DNA of 64,000 nucleotides from Lasiodiplodia sp. COLG20 (Eukaryota > Ascomycota > Dothideomycetes > Botryosphaeriales > Botryosphaeriaceae), in the NCBI GenBank assembly GCA_009801085.1, contig VNWV01000003.1, positions 2,728,001-2,792,000 of the forward strand, given 5' to 3'. Numbering within the stretch: the first letter of the stretch is position 1; each line of letters opens with the position of its first letter. Below, piece after piece: positions 11,361 through 21,618 of this stretch. The position numbers and the translations under genes were made by a program. Under the pieces are notes generated by a model. That model did no database searches and was not told the origin of the DNA. It saw only the letters and a list, made by a program, of their open reading frames with translations.

Positions 11361-11895
11361 GGCGATTTGATTTGAGAAGGGAAGGTGGATTGGTGAGAGA
11401 GAGTGCAGGAAGGGAAGGAAGCGCGCAATGCAAGAAAGCGAGAGGAGGGTGGTTGAATGGCAACAATTTTTGTAGTTTTCTTTAAGTTTGCGCAGATCGA
11501 ATTTCCCAAAAGAAAGAAAACTGCGAAACCCTTTGCAGTTAAGAATTAGCAAGAACATCTAAGATTGGGTAGAATACTTGTGACAAGAATTCCATCGAGC
11601 GCTTATAGTATACGTGATGGCCGACTCTCTTGTCTGGCCCCCGAAATGGCCTTCCACATAGCCCCCAGCTTATTATATTGCGTTCCAAAAAAAGTTTAAA
11701 CGAGGGTAAGTCAGCAAGGTAGAGTAGTACTGTTCAATAAAATAAAAAAAGAAGCCAACTCTGTGTTGAACGTCGGGGACAAAAGTGGGCTGGCTGGGCT
11801 ACAGCCCCCTCTCGCAGCCGATGGCTAGAGCGAAGAATAGCAGAGCTTTAGAACATAACGTAACTGTGCCCCAGCTCCGCCTTAGAAAAATAACA
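11361..11895. other. Region downstream of CFT1
   Basis: This is the 3' end of CFT1 followed by AT-rich sequence. No gene, RNA or strong repeat is seen before the palindromic repeat at 11896. Confidence 0.6.
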
Positions 11896-12015
11896 TACGT
11901 GGGTAGTTGAAGCTATCGTCCGGACGAGAATGTCGAATTTTTAATTCTACATACACATCCGGACGATAGCTTCAGCTACCCATGACATGAGCAAAAAATG
12001 AATGCACGCTAGCCA
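11896..12015 (+). repeat. Dispersed palindromic repeat, copy with two arms (MITE-like)
   Basis: The left arm at 11901..11924 (GGGTAGTTGAAGCTATCGTC plus CGGA) and the right arm at 11958..11981 are inverted repeats of 24 bp with one mismatch, separated by a 33-nt AT-rich loop containing ATTCTACATACAC. The outer right flank CATGACATGAGC..CGCTAGCC recurs inverted at 3945. The right edge abuts the first recognisable codons of the kinase-ankyrin relic. No coding capacity. Confidence 0.8.
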
Positions 12016-12840
12016 TCGGCTTCTGACGTCTTTAGTCTTGGTTGCGTTTTCCTAGAGCTGCTCTCTGCGCTCTACAACCGACCGGTTGATGACGTACTCC
12101 AGTACCTACGCGAGCACGGAACCACTTCGGATTGGTATGCAGATAACAGGTCTGCCGTGGAGTCCTGGGTTGATTTGCTCAAGGAAAAGGCCCTGAAACC
12201 CACGCATCGGAGCATTCTCGACATGATTGTCCTCATGATAGATGCAGACAAAAACAAGCGCCCAATTGCTTCAGTGCTGGCCTGTGGGATTATTGATCAA
12301 AGAGCCTAGTTCGCATGCAGGGACTGCCATGAGGAACATACCATCAGGTACCTCGCAAGCAAAGATGTGTGTGTGGGCAAACCACACGAAAACGGAGAGG
12401 CCCTGTGCGAGGCTGTGTGCAAAAGGGACCTCGACCTCTTTCAGCACCTGCTCAAGATTACACATGATTTGAGCTACAAAAGTTACACATTTGAGGACCA
12501 AAGAACAGCGCTGGAGATTGCCATATTGCTGGACTACGTCGAACTCGTCGAAGTCTTCCTATCCCACTGTCGAAGCAATAACTTAATTCCGGACATGACA
12601 GAAGAGCTTGCCTACGCAATCTTCAAGGGGCGGAACAGATCAGCAGACTGCTGGAGGACTTGGAGAGATTCGTGCTTCTCGGGGAGGAAGGTCGAGGTTG
12701 TCTTTCAACTCGAATTCATCTCGCTAACAAATGGGCTTCTTCGACTGCTTCGATGCATTCCCGCGCCCGCACTTGGAGTGTGCAAGGTTTCGTATTTAGT
12801 ACAGTGCTCGAGGAATCCCCTAGGACCGGTAAATCGATAA
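12016..12840 (+). pseudogene. 5'-truncated relic of a protein kinase-ankyrin repeat gene
   Basis: The frame opens in the middle of a Ser/Thr kinase domain at subdomain IX (SDVFSLGCVFLELLSAL) and continues through the C-terminal lobe (LDMIVLMIDADKNKRPIASV). It meets an in-frame TAG at 12307..12309. The same frame resumes with a Cys/His segment (FACRDCHEEHTIRYL) and ankyrin-like helices (ALCEAVCKRDLDLFQHLLK; ALEIAILLDYVELVEVFLSH). Around 12630 the sense shifts to another frame (AEQISRLLEDLERFVLLGEE). There is thus one stop, one frameshift, and no kinase N-lobe. The 5' edge coincides with the palindromic repeat. Kinase plus ankyrin architecture is common among expanded fungal signalling or immunity-type proteins; the parent function is not known. 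Confidence 0.7.
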
Positions 12841-12979
12841 AGTCCTCCCCCACTCCTATAATGATGCTATTCCAGTCATACTCGCTAATGTCATGGTTGG
12901 CTGTCCCAGCCACCCAACCCCAAGAGAACGCCTACCCAATGCATAGCCATGCTATAAACCACTGCTTTCGCTTGAAATG

Positions 12980-14123
12980 CTAGTAAGACCGCCGCTGCAG
13001 CGGTCTCTGAATAATATCATCCTGGCTGATCGGCCTGTCTCCGTCATTGACGACAACAGCTTCGCGTCTGACGCGCCGCCGAGCCACTTCTTCCTCATTC
13101 TCTCTACTGCTCCGAGTTCGGAGGTGTCTCCTGCCGTGAGGTCTCGGCACGTCCTCCACCACGTGGCTGGTGTCACCACGACGCCGTTCCCTGAGTCCAT
13201 GAGCGCGTCGACTCTCCGAAAGACGGTGACGGTCCCAGACAGGTGCAGTGTCGCCGTCCTCTCGGAGGACACTGTTGGGGGCAGCAGCCGTGGTTCCATA
13301 GGCAGCTTCAACGCCATCGGGAGATGGGTCCGGACGACCGAGGTCTTCAAACAGTGCGGATACGTCAGCCTCGACGAAGGCGTCGAATTCGCCGCCGCGT
13401 CTTGAAGGTTGTGCTTCAGAGTCATTATTCTCGGTGACGACATGCCCGGTAATCGTCAAATCCTGGTCGTCATTCCCGTCATCAGACGTCACGTCTGCGG
13501 CATGACTGTTGTCGTCAGACGCATCGTCCCAATCGTCGCCTTCAACGTGCTCGACGGCCCAGTAGCGGTTTGCCATTTCGCGGCGCATGTCGGCAGTCGA
13601 GCGCGAGCGACCACCGCCGCGCCCAGTGGCATCGAAGCCCACTTCAAACGCAGCGGCGGCGTCGTCTTCATTGTGCTCCTCGTCCCAATCCTCAAGGTCG
13701 ACGCCGTTAGTGGAGCGGATCAGCTGGATGGCGTTGCGGGCAGCGCGCTGGTCGGGGGCACCGTCGGGCTTCTTGTAGTCGGCGAGGATGCGGCGGATGG
13801 TGGAAGGATCATTGAGAACGCGCGTCGTCACGATCGAGGTTGCGGCCTTGCGGATCTCGAGGTTGGGATGCTGCGTCGCGAGGACCTGCAGGCTCGGCAG
13901 CGGAATGTCTTGCAGAGTTAGCGCAACGGTGATGCAGATGCAGAGGACTGGGGGACGTACCATCTTCGGTGCCTTGTGCGACGGTGCGTGGCGAGTCAGG
14001 CGCGGGCGCAACTTCGGTCAGGTTGTAGACGTCGTGCAGGCCGTAGCTGACGGCGCGGACGAGGGCGTAGATGCCTGCACCTATGCCGAGCCAAAGGACT
14101 CTGTCGGGGACAGTGAAAGACAT
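12980..14123 (-). CDS. Conserved fungal membrane-anchored protein with Arm/HEAT-like segment, function unknown
   Basis: Exons 14123..13961 and 13908..12980 join to 363 aa. It starts MSFTVPDRVLWLGIGAGIYA, a single hydrophobic N-terminal helix that could anchor it. Residues ~58-120 look like one or two helical Arm/HEAT repeats (LPSLQVLATQHPNLEIRKAA; RAARNAIQLI). The rest is acidic and disordered (DDWDDASDDNSHAADVTSDD), and the C-terminus is Arg-rich. I do not recognise a named family. The start has a good context and the intron is a normal 52 nt with GTACGT. It lies right after the kinase-ankyrin relic and is divergent from the zinc transporter. Confidence 0.85.
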
Positions 14124-15378
14124 GGTCGCATGGTCGGCGCGTTGCGGCGTGCGGTCGCGGTTGAGTGGTGCGGAGGATGCGCAGCGAAGCGGTGGTGTTG
14201 AGGTCGAATGACGACGTTTGGCAGGGCTGAAGGCGGAGCGGGGGCTAAGAAGAAGCGCGGGGCCGGGGCATCCCATTCTCTTGCCGTCTTAGGCAGGCGC
14301 GCAATCGCCGAATTTGGGTCCATCAACTGCTACTACTACCCAGTTGCGCCGGTTGCCGTCAAGTTGTGTCCACGTTACTCGATCGCAATGTTTCTTTGTA
14401 AGACCCTGCTAAATTGCATGTCGTCATCGGCGTCTGAAGCCGAAAGCTGTGCTAGACAGTGCATGGTCTTGCTAAGCATTACGAGATTCCGTGGCTCGGA
14501 GTCTTGGGGTTTTCTAGACTCGCCTTCAGTGGGGTTATCCAGAAAATTCTACGGCTGTCAGCAGCTTATACACGCTCGTCGGCACCTGTTCGGAACTCCG
14601 TAGATGTTGCAGTTGCGGAGTTCGTTTCTTGCGGCTACCCGCAGCTACAAGATCACCAACCTTGTGAGACGTCCTAAGTCGCATATCAGAGCAAATGATT
14701 TCAGTACATTGACGTGTCACTTCTGACTCGATGCCCGTTCTGGAATGCATTCTTCCCGTTTCCGGACCCGATCTCGCTCGCAGATCCGAATACACTTCGG
14801 CAATTTCGTTGTTGATCGGAAGAAACCACGTAGCAGGAAGATGCTACTGCTACACCAATTTCGCCCTAGCCAGGCAAATTCAGCGCGCGGTGCTGTGAAG
14901 TGGCGTTTCGCGGTCAGGCTTTCGAGTGCACCGGAGTTCGGAGTTCCCTCCCTTACCCCTTGGTCCTTGCGGTGTCGTGTGCTGAACAGATCGGATCGAT
15001 GCCTAAAATTGGCTTCGGCTGAGACGCGTCAGTGAGAGCTGAAGCGCAGGGTGCGTTATTGGCGCTGCTGTGTGGTGCTGCTCTTGCCTGCGTTCCCATT
15101 TAGCACGTGCAAAAGTGGAATCCACGCTTTGCGGGCGCCCCAGCGCGCCGCAGTGGCCCCAGCGCGATGGTCAGTTTCGCCTACGGTATCGATAGCCATT
15201 AATACAATGCCCGCCCAAAGTCTGACGGCCCTCCACTCCTCTCATTCCAACCATCTTCCTTCCGCAACCTCCGCGCCCGCCGTCGCACGCATCGACACCA
15301 CCGCGCAGCCCGCCGCTGCAGACTCTTGCCGCCGACTTCCCGTCCGCAACACGCCACCGACGCGTGTCGTCATTCGGC
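14124..15378. other. Divergent intergenic region before the zinc transporter
   Basis: About 1.25 kb between two divergent starts. No supported gene; the open frames here lack recognisable protein features. No clear TATA box. Confidence 0.55.
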
Positions 15379-17247
15379 ATGGGTCTCTCCAAAACTACCC
15401 GTATCCTCATTCTGCTGGCGATTGATAGCGCTTTCTTCTTACTCGAGCTGGTCGTCGGTATGCAGTGCGCTGTCGCTCCGACTACGTCCTATTAACCTGT
15501 CGTAGGCTATGCCGTCCACTCGCTGGCGCTGGTGGCCGACTCCTTCCACATGGTTTGTCACCCCGAGCTCAGACATGCCTGCCTCTACTGACGTCAATCC
15601 AGCTCAATGACGTCCTTTCCCTTTGCGTCGGTCTCTGGGCTGTGCGAGCCGCCAATGCAACGAACCACTCACGACTATTTACCTACGGCGTAAGTTCCGT
15701 GCGAATAAGGGAAAATACAACACGCGCTAACCGCGCCGCAGTTCCAACGAGCCGAGACCCTGGGTGCGCTGATCAACGGCGTTTTCCTCGTCGCCCTGTG
15801 TTTGTCCATTTTCCTCGAGGCCATCCAGCGTTTTGTCGAGCCGCAGGAAGTCGGAAACCCCAAGCTTGTTCTAATTGTCGGGTGCTTTGGTCTGGCTTCC
15901 AATATCCTCGGCCTGTTCCTTTTCCACGATCACGGCCACAGCCACGGCGGACACGGCCATTCCCACGGTCACGACGAGCTTGGTACAGCCGAGGAGGGAC
16001 ACAGCCATGCCGATCACACCGTCAACGCTATTGCAGACGAGCGAGGCAATGTTGCAGATGTTTTGCCTGAGAGCAGGATCGGAAACTGGCCATCCAGCCA
16101 AGGAATGAAGCCGACGTCCAAGACTTCGGGCGATTTTGGAGACAATTCGAGTGAGGCCACTGCCCGGCCATCATCTAGCATGAGCCGCCAGGTTCGCCGT
16201 CACAGCCGGTCGAGGTCGAGGGGTGGTTATGGTGGATTTGGCGACCTGCCTGTTCACCCAGCTTCTTTCAGGAATGAGATTATCAATGCCGCGCGCCTGG
16301 ATGCTGTGGATTCCGAGGAGTCCTCGGATAGTGATGGGAATGAGAATGGCGCTGCGGAGGACGCCGCGCCCACCGAAAACTCCCCACTCTTGCAAAAGAG
16401 TAACGGCAAGAGCTCGGCTAGGCGCAAGCCTAGCCATTCGCACGGTCACTCGCAAGACTTGCACGGAGGCCACAAGCACAACCAGCCCAAGGAAACCGGC
16501 CAGAGCGGTGGCCATGGCCATGGTCACTCTCACGGAGATCTCAACATGCACGGAGTATTCCTCCATGTGATGGGTGATGCTCTCGGAAACATTGGTGTGA
16601 TCGCTTCCGCTCTCATCATCTGGCTTACGGACTTCTCGTGGCGTTTCTACTCCGATCCTCTCATTTCTTTGATCATCACTGTGATCATCCTCTGCTCGGC
16701 CATTCCGCTCTGCAAGGCTGCTTCTCGTATCTTGCTCCAGGCTGCGCCGACCAGCATCAATGTCGAAGACATCGAGAGCGACATTCTCGACCTCCCTGGC
16801 ATCATCAGTTGCCACCATCTCCATGTGTGGCAGCTCAGTGACACCAAGCTGGTTGCCTCTCTGCATGTGCAGGTCGATTATGATTTCCAGGGTCAGGGAT
16901 CTGCGCGCTACATGGAGCTTGCGCGTGCAATTCGCAAATGCCTCCATGCGTACGGCATCCACTCCTCCACCATTCAGCCTGAGTTCTGCCTCAATGAAGG
17001 ACACAACCACAACGCCTCAGACCGTAGCGACAACAGCTCTTGCGATGGCGACCCGGGCTTCAGGAACAGCTCGCTTAACAAGAAGTTGAGCAAGACTGGA
17101 AGTCTCCGAAGCGAGCCCGAGACGTGCTTGCTCGCGTGTGGGGATGCGTGCGGCGACAGCACCCAGTGTTGCCCTCCCAAAACCACAGAGGGCACACGGG
17201 ACGCGTCTCCTCACAACCACGGCGATGGCAACGGCCACCGTCACTAA
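15379..17247 (+). CDS. ZRC1: CDF-family zinc transporter, Zrc1/Cot1-like (vacuolar)
   Basis: This is a cation diffusion facilitator that exports Zn2+ from the cytosol into the vacuole using a proton gradient. Exons 15379..15457, 15506..15552, 15603..15689 and 15742..17247 join to 572 aa. It has six hydrophobic segments with the paired metal-site motifs in TM2 (ADSFHMLNDVLSL, HxxxD) and TM5 (FLHVMGDALGNIG, HxxxD). Two His-rich loop clusters are present: HDHGHSHGGHGHSHGHDE after TM4 and GGHGHGHSHGD just before TM5. The C-terminal domain (HHLHVWQLSDTKLVASLHVQ) is the CDF dimerisation fold. The tail adds a Cys cluster (CLLACGDACGDSTQCCPP) and a final His-rich end, possible extra metal ligands. 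Zrc1 versus Cot1 cannot be separated from sequence alone. Confidence 0.93.
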
Positions 17248-18366
17248 AATAATTGCCACCGGCCACTACATTTCCTTATTCTGTCTTAACAGCTCTTGGG
17301 ACTGAAGTTTGACACGAATTTTCGGGACTAGGTTCAAGTCCCCTATCAAGCCCTCCGTTCATTTTGCCGTTGCTCCGGGAAAGATACCCATTGTACCATA
17401 TACGACACCCCTACCAGACGGATAAGCGCACCCATCAGGTCGCTCTAGTCTGACCCTCTGCCAGTTTTGCAAACAAACTTCTTACTTCAGGGCTTCTTGT
17501 TGGTCATAGATTTGGCGACTTCACTCTTCGTGGTGGTCTTCTGTTATTGTTTGTTTGGAAAAGCATATTTCATTTACAGGCTTCAGTTTCATCTCTAGCG
17601 ACAGACCAATAGGGCAGGTAGGCAGATATTCAGAGCCCTTAATATTTTCTTCACCCTTGTCCACAATATTCTATCTCAGTCCGGTGTTTTTTCGATGATT
17701 CCAGGCCTAGACGGCGTGTATAATTGGGTTAATACGCAGCGAATTAACGGCGACAACAAGTCCATTCACATTCCCGTGATCTCGCAGTTTTATGGCGCCA
17801 AAGGGAATGGCTGGCCGCGAAGACGGCAGCAGAAGGGTGTGGGATGCAGTCTCGATTTCGCTTAATCTTCAAAGCCTGGAAATCTGGAGGACGATAGGTG
17901 GCGGGGTTTTTTATTGGTGAGGCGCTTGGCGGGTGATTTGATGCACGCAGATCGACGCATGGGTCAGAGCTCACGAGCCCGTATGCGATCGGCCGCTGAG
18001 AGCTGCATCGGACGCGCAACCATGTCGCTGAAGCTGCCACCACGAATGGGGAGCGGCGTCAGCGGCAACAAGCGCAAACCATCCGCCAGCTAGCAAGCAT
18101 TGCGGGCCAGTTGACAGGGTGACGTGCAGCCAAACGAAAATGTGGACAGCCGCATCGAGTGTAGAGCTGCACGTCTAGCACGCCAAAATGACGTCGTGCC
18201 CGGTCCAGCCCTTCCTTGCTCCGATCCTCCATTCAATCATATCGCCATCCCGTCCAGACCGTAACCACCCAACCTCCTCTCCCTGCCTCGAAGTCGCTGT
18301 ATCCTCGACGAAAATTCGAAGGCGACCATCGACACTTCCAGCCCTCGCCCGACCCTCGTCGCGAGA
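17248..18366. other. Intergenic region between zinc transporter and membrane hydrolase
   Basis: About 1.1 kb with no supported gene. A tRNA-type B-box match (GGTTCAAGTCC at 17331..17341) is present, but no A box or cloverleaf could be found around it. Confidence 0.55.
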
Positions 18367-20054
18367 ATGGTTTCTCTTTGGGGCTCCAACAAGGACGACG
18401 ACGCGAACGGCTCCGATTCTGGAGCCCCGCGCCGGAGTGACGACGGTCCTCGTAGAAGGTCCTACGATGAGCGCGAGCCTGACGAGCGCACAAGACTCTT
18501 GCACCACCCACCTCCGCCGAATTCCGACGGCTACCTGGATCCCGATGACCCTGCCGTGCGTATCTCATCTAACAGTGCTGTAGAGCTCCTGCTGAATTGG
18601 CCCAGGTCTCGCCTTACAATCTTTGGAGTGTGCGACTCACGCGCTACTTCACTGTCCTGTTCTTCATAATCACCTTCCTGTGGTGGGTGCTGCTGCTGGT
18701 CTCCATCTTCGTCTCGCCGCCCGGCATGCATTCGCGCGGCTCTGGATTCTTCGACTTCTCCTTCAGCACCCTAACTGCCGGAAACCTCCTCGTGGCCCTC
18801 CTCTTCTTCTCCGCACCGTCGCGTGCTATGCGCGTATGCGCCGGTCTGGTTGCGGGCATACTCGTCATTGACATGATAATAATACTAGCCGTTCCTCAGA
18901 TACGGCTTGAAGAAGGCTGGGTCGGCATTGCCTCGGTTGTGTGGGCAGTCGTCATCGCCGCATGGTGTGTGATTGCGGACCGCATTGTGGCCTGGGGCAA
19001 GGCCGAAGAGGAGGAGCGCTTGACTGGCCGCCCTGAGACGCGGAGGACGCTGAGGGAGTGGATCGCCGTATTTCTATCGACCACCATTTTGGTCATCTTT
19101 GTGGCCATCACCATTCTGATGACGGGGACTCTGGCCATCCGTTCCCGCGATGCAACGCTGTCAATGGACGGTGAGAAATATCTAGTCGACGGCGACAAGT
19201 ACGCGGTCCACCTCGCCTGCGTTGGCAACGTCACGCACGCCAACGGAAGGAAGGAACCTACCGTCATCCTCGAGGCTGGAGAGCAACCGTCCGAGTATGA
19301 CTTCGAGCATTGGGTCTACAACGCTGTGCAGAACAAAACCATCAGCCGCTACTGCTACTGGGACAGACCCGGCTACGGTTGGTCAGACAACGCCCCCTCT
19401 CCGCACTCGGCTGGCATGTCTGCCGATGCGCTCTCGGAGGCTCTTGCTCGGGCAGGGGAGGAAGGCCCATGGATCCTCGTTTCCGCCGGTATCGGCAGCA
19501 TCACCAGCCGCATCTTCTCGTCGCGGCATCTACGGGACGTCGTCGGCATCATGATGATCGACCCCATGCACGAGGACCTGCTACACAGGCTGTCCTCACC
19601 CGGCCGTGGCTTCTTGCTCTGGGGCTGGGGCGTCATCTCGCCGCTCGGCATCGAACGCCTCGGTGGCGCTATCTTCAACGGGAGAACGCGAGAAGACCGC
19701 GTGTACGGAAGAAATGCATACCAAGGGGGGAAATTCATCAAGGCGCAGCTGCAGGAGAATCTTGTAGCGGACTCGCTCACCAAGAATGAGCTCGTCAGCA
19801 GCCGTGCGATTCAGGAGCGCAACACACCCGTAGTAGTCGTCAGCTCAGGCATCGAGACGAGGAAGAACAGCGAGTGGGAGCGGAAGCAGAGGGATTTGAC
19901 GCATCTGACCGACAACCTTGTTGATTGGACGGTCGTCAACAAGGCGCCGCATCAGGTGTGGCAGACGCTGGAGGGCAGGCAGGCTATGGAGAAGAGCCTG
20001 GGGAGGCTGGTGAAGGCGGCCGCGGAATACGACTTGCCGTGGCGGAGGTACTAG
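18367..20054 (+). CDS. DUF2417-type polytopic membrane protein with C-terminal alpha/beta-hydrolase fold, nucleophile replaced
   Basis: Exons 18367..18555 and 18606..20054 join to 545 aa. The first ~65 residues are charged and disordered. Residues ~70-235 contain five hydrophobic helices, matching the fungal DUF2417 region. Then comes an alpha/beta-hydrolase fold with a strand and turn (VHLACVGN), the conserved WDRPGYGWSD loop, the nucleophile-elbow position (WILVSAGIGSITSR), MMIDPMHEDL, and a possible catalytic His in NKAPHQVW. At the elbow the usual G-x-S-x-G becomes S-A-G-I-G, so Gly (about residue 358) sits where Ser should be. Catalysis by the normal route is therefore doubtful. The membrane location (mitochondrial or vacuolar) is not decided by the sequence. 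Confidence 0.88.
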
Positions 20055-20395
20055 TGTGCATAGGAGGGAACCGCCAGATTGTTGATTGGGGCTCCGATAT
20101 ACATGGAATCGGTTACGCAGCCTGGTGTTGGGGTCGGCATTTGAAACATGGACAAGCTATTCTTTGAAGCATGCGATTTTCCTCTTGTTACTTCCATCAG
20201 TAATGCACTTGAGCGTAGTCTTCTGTATGTAACCAAATCTCATCTCTAATTGATCAAAGGAGAGGGGAAAGGGGTCTCTCACCGCCAAAGCGACACCGCA
20301 TGCATGCATGCAGATTCCCCCACTTCCGCACCTCGTGTCGCCTGTGTATCTGTGCATTAGTCAGTTTTCCGGCCAGCTCGGGACATCATGTCGGT

Positions 20396-20403
20396 TGACG
20401 TCA
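20396..20403. promoter_or_regulatory. CRE/ATF palindrome TGACGTCA
   Basis: A perfect 8-bp ATF/CREB-type bZIP site about 75 bp upstream of the TATA box. In fungi such sites bind stress-responsive ATF1-type factors. Use at this locus is inferred from position only. Confidence 0.55.
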
Positions 20404-20478
20404 TAGGGGTGTCGATGTGTCAATGCCGTTTTCCTCGGGAGGCCGACCGGTCGCTCCGTTGACGCGATTGCCCGTTAC

Positions 20479-20484
20479 TATATA
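20479..20484 (+). promoter_or_regulatory. TATA box (TATATA) of the NTF2-like gene
   Basis: TACTATATAGG lies 429 bp upstream of the ATG and 75 bp downstream of the CRE palindrome. The ATG-free sequence after it supports transcription starting near 20510. Confidence 0.6.
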
Positions 20485-20913
20485 GGCGGACGGGGGAGCT
20501 TATCGCTGCAAGTGACACTTGCGCCCTCCAACAGCCAAACCTGCCCCATTGGCCTTTCACCTTTGGGTTAGCGCAGTCGTCTTCATACACACTCACTCAC
20601 ACAAACCATCTCTTTCCTTCCCTCCGCCTTGCGGATTAGCCGAAGCAAACGAGTCAAGAAGGAAGGCTAGCCAACATCCAAGGCAGAAAAAAGCCCGCAC
20701 GAATCCCGCACAGTTTCCGAGACACGATTGACGTCGGCGATCGACAGCGACGGAACTCACGCCATCCTTCCTTTCTCAGAAGAGAAACAGAATATAACAA
20801 AAAGTGCGATTCACCCCGGACTAGCGCACAACAACTCATTCTCCGAATTCCTACTGCTCTGAGCCATCTCCAATCGTCCGCAAAGACCAGGAAGAAAGAA
20901 AAGGAAAACAACC

Positions 20914-21618
20914 ATGCCATCAACGAACGCCGACCGCAATAACCTTCTCCGCGACCGCGCCCACGCCTTCTGCAAAGCCCTACACGCGCCGCCAGCACCG
21001 CGCGAGTTGCTCTCCCAATTCTTCGTCGACCCTTCTTCCTCGCACGGCGCCAAACCCACCATCTTCGAGCATGGTCCCCACTGGGCCGCGTCCACCCGCC
21101 TTCCTTTCCTCGGCAAGCCGTTTGTCGGCGTCGAGAGCTGCGAGAAGTACTTCGAGACGCTCGGGCAGACGCTGAAGATGCACCTGGATGAGCACAGCTT
21201 TCCTGGTGTCGAAGGGTTCGTGGTGGATCTGGAGGCCGACGCCGTGGCCGGCGGAAGGGTCCTGTGCGCAACTGGAGGTAGCCATGCCGCCGAGAAGCAC
21301 CACCATCTGTGGGAGCCGGTGAAGAAGGTTGCCGGTGGCCTGCTTTGGCACGGAAGCGGGAACAGCGAGAACCCGAACCATGGGCTGAAGGGAACGGTGA
21401 CGGTGGTGGGCAAGGGCACGTTCGAAAGTGTGAAGACCGGGAGGAAGTGGGACGAAGAGTTTGTGTATGTGCTGGGCGGCTGGGACGAGGAGGGTAGGTT
21501 TGAGAGGTGGGAGATCTGGGCGGATCCGTTGAGCGCCTGGGTCGCGGTTGGTGAGGGCGAGGTCGAAGGGTGGGCGAAGGGAGAATTTGCGAAAGGCGAG
21601 AGCGTAAAGGAGCTGTAG
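20914..21618 (+). CDS. SnoaL/NTF2-fold-like protein, function unknown
   Basis: An intronless frame of 234 aa with start context AACAACCATGCC. The pattern FEHGPHWAASTRLPFLGKPF then YFETLGQTLKMHLDEHSF resembles the N-terminal half of small fungal NTF2/SnoaL-like proteins. Typical family features are the HG..LPFLG..F motif and a later WDEEFVYVLGGWDEEGRF..WEIWADP strand pair. An insert with many His (SHAAEKHHHLWE) sits in the middle. Such proteins include cyclases and hydrolases but many have no known activity. The upstream CRE and TATA elements suggest inducible expression (inference). Confidence 0.8.
   Translation: MPSTNADRNNLLRDRAHAFCKALHAPPAPRELLSQFFVDPSSSHGAKPTIFEHGPHWAASTRLPFLGKPFVGVESCEKYFETLGQTLKMHLDEHSFPGVEGFVVDLEADAVAGGRVLCATGGSHAAEKHHHLWEPVKKVAGGLLWHGSGNSENPNHGLKGTVTVVGKGTFESVKTGRKWDEEFVYVLGGWDEEGRFERWEIWADPLSAWVAVGEGEVEGWAKGEFAKGESVKEL

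Larger units (their letters stand above)
20055..20913. other. Promoter and long leader of the NTF2-like gene
   Basis: It holds a (GCAT)n palindromic tract at about 20300..20314, a CRE-type octamer at 20396..20403, a TATA box at 20479..20484, and then 429 nt without a single ATG up to the start codon. Confidence 0.7.

Noticed and set aside
17331..17341. tRNA B-box match GGTTCAAGTCC
   Set aside because: No A box and no cloverleaf could be built on either side; the apparent T-loop is nine bases.
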